DNA from: a virus
Virus record (IMG/VR): IMGVR_UViG_3300042261_001117
Span: 1-64,000 of that record
DNA length: 64,000 nt
Direction: 5' to 3' (one strand)
The notes under the pieces are model-generated. The model ran no database searches, was not told the origin of the DNA, and saw only the letters and a program-made list of their open reading frames with translations. The first letter of the stretch is position 1; the number at the start of each line of letters is the position of its first letter. The position numbers and the translations under genes were made by a program. Positions 59,262 through 64,000 of this stretch are shown here, piece by piece.

Positions 59262-59927
59262 ATGACCGGCAGACACGCAGGACCAGACGGGAAGAAGCGC
59301 GCGACCAGCAAGGAGAAGAAGACCTCGCCACGACTTGGCAAGCCTGGGCCGCACATCACCGTCGACCTCGCGCTCTACCGCAGGGCGTGGGAGATCTACA
59401 AACTGCGGCCGTACCCGAACGCGATCTACGAGGGCATCCCGGAGATCGGGCGCACGTACGCGAAGCAGCTTGTCGAGCGCGGCGTGCCGGAGATTGGGCT
59501 GCCGCCGCTCTCGATCAAGATGCAGGTCGCGATGTCGTTGGCCACGCAGATGGACGTGGACGAGGCCGCGCAGTCGGTGGCGGTGGGGCGCAAGGCGCTT
59601 CGCACCGCGCTGCGCGCGATGCTGCTGCGCATCGATCAGGTGGTGTCGTCGCCGACCGAGCTAGCGCGGCTGTCGCCCGCCGCGTGCATCGCGCTGATCC
59701 CGAAGTCCGTCGAGTTGAACGAGAAGCTGTCGAAGCCGACCGATGAACTGACGATGGACGCGCTGAACCAGTTCAACGACGGCGTCACGGACGTGCTGGG
59801 AGGCCTGTTCGCGTCGCTCCGCGACATCGCTGCCAAGCGTCTACCCAAGACGCCCGACGCCGCGAAGATGAACGCCACCACGCCCGAGCGGCTCGACAAG
59901 CTGGAGAAGACCGGGGCCCTCGAATGA
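59262..59927 (+). CDS. Putative terminase small subunit
   Basis: The ATG at 59262 follows GGCGGAGGGCG; length is 221. It sits directly upstream of the large terminase and overlaps it by ATGA. The basic N-terminus (1-30) and a helical body with AIYEGIPEIGRTYAKQLVER, which looks like a helix-turn-helix, fit a DNA-recognising small subunit; it would bind the packaging site. The C-terminal half is helical and may oligomerise. The family itself is not recognised. Confidence 0.65.
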   Translation: MTGRHAGPDGKKRATSKEKKTSPRLGKPGPHITVDLALYRRAWEIYKLRPYPNAIYEGIPEIGRTYAKQLVERGVPEIGLPPLSIKMQVAMSLATQMDVDEAAQSVAVGRKALRTALRAMLLRIDQVVSSPTELARLSPAACIALIPKSVELNEKLSKPTDELTMDALNQFNDGVTDVLGGLFASLRDIAAKRLPKTPDAAKMNATTPERLDKLEKTGALE

Positions 59928-61681
59928 AGTCCGCCGCACCTCCGCGCGGCGCCCGGCGACCGCAGGCGTCTCCGTCGCCGATCATCGTCCCGCGCATCAC
60001 CGAGCCGCTGCGGGCGGTCGTCCCGCCCGCGGTGCTCCGCCAATCGAAGGAACTCAACCCCGAGCAGCGTACCGCGCTCAAGACCGCGATCGTGTCGGTG
60101 CTCGACGACTGGCTGCGTCCGTACCAGCGCGAGTGGCTGGCGGACACGTCCCAGCACAAGGTGGCCAACTGGTCGCGCCAGATCGGCAAGAGCGAGGTGA
60201 TCTCGCTCGAGGCGATTCTTCAGGGCCTCGAGCCGCCGGAGACGATGGAGAAGTGCGAGATCCTCGTCAGCGCCAGCCAGTCGCAGGCGAACGAGATCAT
60301 GATGAAGGCCGTGCGCTGGAGCCACATCATCGACGAGATCGCGCGCAAGACGCTGGGCGTCTCGATCTACATGAACGGCAAGGGCCCGCAGTCCGCTCAC
60401 CCGGAGCAGATCTGGTTGTACAATTCCGTGCGCGTCATCACGCTGCCCGCGAACCCGTACTCCGCTGCGGGCTACCACGGCGACGTCTTTTGGGATGAGG
60501 TCGCCAAGACTCCCCACGATGACCTGATGTGGGACGCGCTGCACCCGATGATCTCCGGCAACAACTACCGCTTCCGCGCCACCAGCACGCCGTGGGGCGA
60601 CCAGGGGAAGTACTACGAGATCTGGCACAACCTCCCCGACTGGTCGAAGCACCAAGTCACGATCATCGACGCCGTGCGCCAGGGCGTCCCGCGCGACCTG
60701 GAGTCCATGCGACGCCAGTACGACGCGATCACCTGGGCGCAGAACTACCTGTGCCGATTCCTCTCGTCGCTGACGAGCGCGTACCCGCGCGACCTGCTGA
60801 AGGCTGCGATCGAGTTGTACTCCGACCTGCCGGACCTACCGCGCGCGCCAGCTCCGGGCGTCTGGCCGGACGACGTGTACGTGACGCTGGGCATCGACAT
60901 CGGCCGCACCAACGACCGCACCGCGCTGGTGTGGGAGTACGAGTACCCGCAGGGCTGCTACCGCTTTGAGCGCGTGCGGCAACTGGTCAAGATGCCGTTC
61001 GCGCAGCAAGAGCAGGTCATCCGCGAGATCCTGCGCGGCGGCGAAGTTCACAAGTGCCAGATCGACTCGACCGGCATCGGCATGCAGATGGCGGAGAACC
61101 TCTCGAACGAGTTCCCCGAGATCGTGCGACCGGTGACGTTCACGAACCAGCAGAAGGCGCAGATGGTGCTGGCCATGCGCGCGGACTTCGAGCGCGGCGT
61201 GCTGGCCATGGTGCCGGACAACGACCTGCTCAGCGACTTCACCTCGGTGCGGCAGGAGATCCTGGAGTCGTCGCGCACGGTGCGGTTCGGCAGCGCACGC
61301 ACCGCCAGCGGGCACGCGGACGGGCACTGGGCGGCAGGCCTCGCGCACGACGCGCAGGTCAACCGCGCGGAGTGGCAGGTCGGCGACAGCGACGTGGACG
61401 AGCCGGTCATCCGGCGTCGGCAGCAGGGCAAGGGCTTCTCGATCGAGACGCCGCTTCCGGTCGATCCGTACTACGGCGGCATGGGCGGGATGCCGAAGGG
61501 CAGCGACATCACCGGCGGCCCGAGCTACGAGGGCGACCTCGACGACCTGTCGATGCTCGACGACGAGACGCTGGAGATGAAGCTGCTGGGGCTGGACCCG
61601 GACGACTACGACGAGGACCAGGAGAAGCGCACGGCTGGCCGCCGAGCGCAATTGTTCAAAGGCGTTCGCAAAAAGAGTTGA
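59924..61681 (+). CDS. terL: Terminase large subunit (T4 gp17-like)
   Basis: The 585-residue protein has an ATPase domain with the T4-type Walker A NWSRQIGKSE (82-91), Walker B DVFWDEVAK (187-195) and a coupling ATSTPWGD motif (219-226). The nuclease domain starts with GIDIGRTNDRTALVWEY (323-339), where Asp325 is the first metal ligand, and includes KCQIDSTGIG with a second Asp. It cuts concatemers and pumps DNA into the prohead. T4-like enzymes usually package by headful, so terminal redundancy is expected. A promoter overlaps its last codons. Confidence 0.92.
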   Translation: MKSAAPPRGARRPQASPSPIIVPRITEPLRAVVPPAVLRQSKELNPEQRTALKTAIVSVLDDWLRPYQREWLADTSQHKVANWSRQIGKSEVISLEAILQGLEPPETMEKCEILVSASQSQANEIMMKAVRWSHIIDEIARKTLGVSIYMNGKGPQSAHPEQIWLYNSVRVITLPANPYSAAGYHGDVFWDEVAKTPHDDLMWDALHPMISGNNYRFRATSTPWGDQGKYYEIWHNLPDWSKHQVTIIDAVRQGVPRDLESMRRQYDAITWAQNYLCRFLSSLTSAYPRDLLKAAIELYSDLPDLPRAPAPGVWPDDVYVTLGIDIGRTNDRTALVWEYEYPQGCYRFERVRQLVKMPFAQQEQVIREILRGGEVHKCQIDSTGIGMQMAENLSNEFPEIVRPVTFTNQQKAQMVLAMRADFERGVLAMVPDNDLLSDFTSVRQEILESSRTVRFGSARTASGHADGHWAAGLAHDAQVNRAEWQVGDSDVDEPVIRRRQQGKGFSIETPLPVDPYYGGMGGMPKGSDITGGPSYEGDLDDLSMLDDETLEMKLLGLDPDDYDEDQEKRTAGRRAQLFKGVRKKS

Positions 61682-61706
61682 CGATCGTGATGGGCCGTCG
61701 TAACGT
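61678..61706 (+). promoter_or_regulatory. Promoter (CAAAAAGAG-TTGACG-17-TAACGT)
   Basis: TTGACG at 61678-61683 overlaps the terminase stop; TAACGT at 61701-61706. The upstream AAAAAGAG tract and the -10 are shared with the MoxR-VWA cluster promoters, 35 kb away. Confidence 0.7.
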
Positions 61707-61748
61707 GGCACCATGACGCGGACGAACCGCGGCGAGAGGGGGTCGACC

Positions 61749-62042
61749 ATGACGAGCTTCATCCGAGCCAAGTACGAAGGGCGCTGCAGCGACTGCGGGC
61801 GCCGCATGCCGGTCGGAACGCTCATCGCGTGGAAGCACGGTGCATCGCGCGAGGTGCGCTGCATCGAGTGCGAGGACGTGCGCAGCCGCCAGCCGATGTT
61901 CATGGCCCACGCGGATCGCCACGAGCGCGACGACTACTACGCGCGCCGTGCACGCGCGGGCGTCAACCGCGCGCTGGCCGACGCCCGCCGGAACGAGATC
62001 GCCGCGATGACCGCGCAGGCGGTCGCCCACGCGGGTGCGTGA
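61749..62042 (+). CDS. Small zinc-ribbon-like protein
   Basis: ATG 61749 is chosen over 61713 because GAGAGGGGG lies before it and 61713 is at the transcription start. The 97-residue product has GRCSDCGRRMPVGTLIAW and RCIECEDV, a four-Cys zinc site, then a helical basic tail. Similar proteins are widespread in phages; the role is unknown. Overlaps the next ATG. Confidence 0.55.
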   Translation: MTSFIRAKYEGRCSDCGRRMPVGTLIAWKHGASREVRCIECEDVRSRQPMFMAHADRHERDDYYARRARAGVNRALADARRNEIAAMTAQAVAHAGA

Positions 62043-62437
62043 TGGAGCGCAAGAAGCACCTCTCCTGGCGCGGCGTCCTGCGCGAAGCCGCGACGGATAT
62101 CCTGTCCACGGTGCGCTCGTCGCGCGACTGCGGAGCGCTTGACGAGAGCCGAAGCTACCGGCTGGACTGCAACACCGCAGATCGCGTGCGCGCTACGCTC
62201 GAGGAACTGCTCAACGGACCCATCCAGCGCGTGGGCGACGGCAACGCGACGCTGCTGGTGGCGCTGTCCGAAGCGGAGGCGGATGCGCTGCTTCGCGCGT
62301 ACAGACACGCAGAAGCCTCCATCGACTACGACAGAACGAACGCCGCGCAGCACGGGTGGTCGCGTGCTGCCATCCGCTCGATGACCGGCGCCATCAGCCA
62401 GATCTATGACGCCAAGAGGAGGAACGCGCGATGCTGA
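62042..62437 (+). CDS. Hypothetical helical protein
   Basis: The 131-residue protein begins in the previous stop. Helices such as GVLREAATDILSTVRSSRDC and LSEAEADALLRAYRHAEASI dominate. Not recognised. Confidence 0.4.
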   Translation: MERKKHLSWRGVLREAATDILSTVRSSRDCGALDESRSYRLDCNTADRVRATLEELLNGPIQRVGDGNATLLVALSEAEADALLRAYRHAEASIDYDRTNAAQHGWSRAAIRSMTGAISQIYDAKRRNARC

Positions 62438-62565
62438 CGATGCAGACGCTCTGCGACCGCCTGTGCGCCACGAAGGGCGCGGGACGTACCGGGTGGCTTC
62501 ACCCCGACGACGCCGAGCGCGTCGAGCACCTCGTGTGGTGCTTCAGTGAAGGGCTGGTGGCGTGA
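62431..62565 (+). CDS. Very small hypothetical protein
   Basis: A 44-residue product (MLTMQTLCDRLCATKGAG and onward) with a perfect AGGAGGAACGCG ribosome-binding site and ATGA-type overlaps on both sides, which support it as a gene. No function. Confidence 0.4.
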   Translation: MLTMQTLCDRLCATKGAGRTGWLHPDDAERVEHLVWCFSEGLVA

Positions 62566-62918
62566 TGAGGAACGTGGTGGTCGATTGCGCGCTCGGCGCA
62601 GAACTGAACGCACAACTGGAGCAGCTTCGTGTCGCGGCGGCTGCGTGTCTGAAAGCCGCAGCGATGATCGACGCGGAGGACATCGTCGAACTGGCGCTCA
62701 CGCACCGCAGCGACGTGGTGATCGGACGTCTGGCGATGGCGATGGACCTGATCTCGGTCGCTGCGGCCCGGCTCGGCGTCACACAAGCGGTCGCGAACAG
62801 CGAGATCCGGTGCAACGAAGACGCGCTGCTGACGGAAGAAGACCTGCAACGCGTCGGGCTGGTGGCCGTGCAGATGAACGAGAACGGCGACGGGTTCGGT
62901 CCGGTGGGCAACGCGTAG
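62565..62918 (+). CDS. Hypothetical helical protein
   Basis: The ATG at 62565 overlaps the previous stop; the GTG at 62562 is possible. The 117-residue product is an almost all-helical protein rich in Ala and Val. Not recognised. Confidence 0.4.
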   Translation: MRNVVVDCALGAELNAQLEQLRVAAAACLKAAAMIDAEDIVELALTHRSDVVIGRLAMAMDLISVAAARLGVTQAVANSEIRCNEDALLTEEDLQRVGLVAVQMNENGDGFGPVGNA

Positions 62919-62927
62919 GGGGTGGAG

Positions 62928-63068
62928 ATGTTCGACGACCACGGGCGCTACGTGCACGAGGTGAGCGGAGAGATCGGCGTGCTGCTCACGCGCATGCTGC
63001 AGGCTGCGGTGCTGATCGGTGCGTGCGTGATCATGGGCGTCGCCGTGGCCGCGGCGTACGTGGGGTAG
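62928..63068 (+). CDS. Small membrane protein
   Basis: A 46-residue product with a soluble N-terminus and a C-terminal membrane span (AAVLIGACVIMGVAVAAAYV). A GGGGGTGGAG site precedes the ATG. Tail-anchored topology is possible. Confidence 0.45.
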   Translation: MFDDHGRYVHEVSGEIGVLLTRMLQAAVLIGACVIMGVAVAAAYVG

Positions 63069-63117
63069 GCGATCCGGCAGTTGGGCGCGTTGGGACGTCG
63101 GCGGTCGGGTCGCGCAT

Positions 63118-63190
63118 GGGCCAGTAGCTCAGTTGGGTGAGCGCCACCCTTGCAAGGTGGAGGTCGCCGGTTCAATCCCGGTCTGGTCCA
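63118..63190 (+). tRNA. tRNA-Ala (anticodon UGC)
   Basis: All four arms fold. The acceptor is GGGCCAG/CTGGTCC with one G-U pair, D arm GCTC/GAGC, anticodon stem CCACC/GGTGG with loop CTTGCAA (anticodon TGC at positions 34-36), and T arm GCCGG/CCGGT with TTCAATC. Length is 73 with discriminator A. CCA is not encoded (the next bases are CTG), so the host must add it. It would read GCA/GCN Ala codons. It lies among small genes after the terminase. Confidence 0.93.
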
Positions 63191-63210
63191 CTGCGTTGGA
63201 GAGGTAATCG

Positions 63211-63480
63211 ATGGAGTACATCGTTAGAGACGTCACACACAGCCACCGGACGATAGATGTAGGCACGGGCTCGCTGTCGTTCGACAAGAAGACGCAGGCT
63301 GTTCACCTGTTCTCTGACGAGGGACGAGGCCGGTGCGTCGCGCAACTGGATCGAGCCATGGTGACGCAGATGGCGACGGCTGGAATCTGGATTGTCGGGT
63401 ACAAGCCAGACGGAATCGACAAGCATCGACGGCAGCGATTCGTACTGACCGAGTGGTTCTGCGCGTACAAGGAGCACTAG
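63211..63480 (+). CDS. Hypothetical protein
   Basis: The 89-residue beta-rich protein (TGSLSFDKKTQAVHLFSDEG, IWIVGYKPDG) follows the tRNA by 20 bp with a GAGAGGTAATCG site. Not recognised. Confidence 0.45.
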   Translation: MEYIVRDVTHSHRTIDVGTGSLSFDKKTQAVHLFSDEGRGRCVAQLDRAMVTQMATAGIWIVGYKPDGIDKHRRQRFVLTEWFCAYKEH

Positions 63481-63483
63481 ACC

Positions 63484-63678
63484 ATGGAGATGCAACTTCG
63501 AGAGCCCCGCGGAGCGATCGACCCGCGCTTGACCGAGTCAGAGGAGCGCGAGGTGCTCCGCCGCATGGACGCAGACTTTGCGCGGCTGTTCGGCGCTGGC
63601 GGTCTGCCGGAGTGCCGGTGCTGCATGCCGGACCCCGCCACGGAAGAACGCATCCAGCGTTTACGGAGCGCGACGTGA
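63484..63678 (+). CDS. Hypothetical small protein
   Basis: A 64-residue product with a LRRMDADFARLF helix and a CRCCMPD cysteine group. Overlaps the next GTG. No identity. Confidence 0.4.
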   Translation: MEMQLREPRGAIDPRLTESEEREVLRRMDADFARLFGAGGLPECRCCMPDPATEERIQRLRSAT

Positions 63679-63956
63679 CACGACGTCGCCAGCACACCGG
63701 CAAGCGCGTCGACAAGGCCAAGACGCTCGCGGCGCACGCGGGCTCTAGACTGCACGAGCGCTACGGGCTCGCGCACCGCGACGCGGAGGCCATCGCGCAG
63801 TTGATCCGCGACGGGAAGTCGACGCCGGTCGAGAAGCAATCGAACGCCCGGTCTGTCCACGACGTGGTGTACGACGGCGTGACGATTCGCGTGGTCTATG
63901 ACCGCGAGCGGAAGTGCTTGATCACCGCGCTGCCGAAGGAGGCGATCGGCTCATGA
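63675..63956 (+). CDS. Hypothetical basic protein
   Basis: The GTG at 63675 lies in the previous stop (GTGA). The 93-residue product has a basic helical N-terminus and a beta C-terminus (VHDVVYDGVTIRVVYDRERK) resembling small phage proteins that bind their own operators or enzymes. No function claimed. Overlaps the next ATG. Confidence 0.45.
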   Translation: MTRRRQHTGKRVDKAKTLAAHAGSRLHERYGLAHRDAEAIAQLIRDGKSTPVEKQSNARSVHDVVYDGVTIRVVYDRERKCLITALPKEAIGS

Positions 63957-64000
63957 GCGCTACCGGACGATCTGACGTTCGCAGACCGATGGACTGCTAC
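63953..64000 (+). CDS. Start of next gene, cut by the window end
   Basis: ATG 63953 overlaps the previous stop, and 16 codons are open to the window edge. Too short to identify. Confidence 0.35.
   Translation, partial: MSATGRSDVRRPMDCY

Noticed and set aside
1-64000. Insertion sequences, integrase or attachment sites
   Set aside because: No transposase or integrase motifs and no clear att-like duplications were found; the tRNA is the only possible landmark.

Overview
The window is one continuous piece of a tailed double-stranded DNA phage with a contractile tail (myovirus type). The evidence is a tail sheath, tube, tape measure, baseplate hub, spike, wedge and J cassette at the left end and a T4-type large terminase near the right end. 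Base composition is high in G+C almost throughout and genes are packed tightly, often with ATGA or GTGA stop/start overlaps. Every gene lies on the + strand except a two-gene repressor-like block at 58.5-59.1 kb. Sigma70-like promoters with 16-18 bp spacers, a lipobox protein and a spanin-like protein suggest a high-GC Gram-negative host, but no host can be named. Portal and capsid genes are not present; if the genome is circular or circularly permuted they lie beyond 64 kb and before position 1.

Layout. 0-20 kb: neck/tail completion, sheath, tube, frameshifted tail chaperone, tape measure, baseplate, beta-helix tail protein and further appendage proteins, driven from two TTGTGC-class promoters (1290, 17884). 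19.8-22.4 kb: membrane proteins that may be holin- and spanin-like, and small proteins. 22.4-27.8 kb: a MoxR AAA+ ATPase, a VWA-domain protein and a RAMA-like/winged-helix protein, each led by its own promoter of a shared AAAAGAG-TTG class; two of these leaders carry an identical 28-nt 5' UTR. 27.9-38.2 kb: DNA metabolism (SNF2 helicase, XRE regulator, SbcD/SbcC, replication initiator with iteron-like repeats inside the gene, helicase-loader-like protein, RuvC-like resolvase). 38.2-46.9 kb: radical SAM enzyme, Dam-type methylase, OB+HD nuclease-like protein and two tandem ParB-methyltransferase fusions. 46.9-57.6 kb: many small accessory genes, with a lytic transglycosylase, an NlpC/P60 peptidase, an ASCH-like protein, a DUF4406-like protein and a low-GC HNH endonuclease preceded by a structured leader. 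57.8-59.1 kb: a DUF6948-like protein, a pure Gly-X repeat protein and the minus-strand XRE block. 59.2-64 kb: terminase genes, small genes and tRNA-Ala(UGC).

The most interesting candidates for undescribed biology are the MoxR-VWA-RAMA trio with shared leaders; two interlocked long inverted repeats at 35743-35827 at the predicted transcription start upstream of the replication initiator; the iteron-like cluster inside that initiator gene; the pseudoknotted leader of the HNH gene; and the GGC-NNC repeat gene downstream of the DUF6948-like gene. All functions are read from sequence motifs and gene order by eye; no database search was run.
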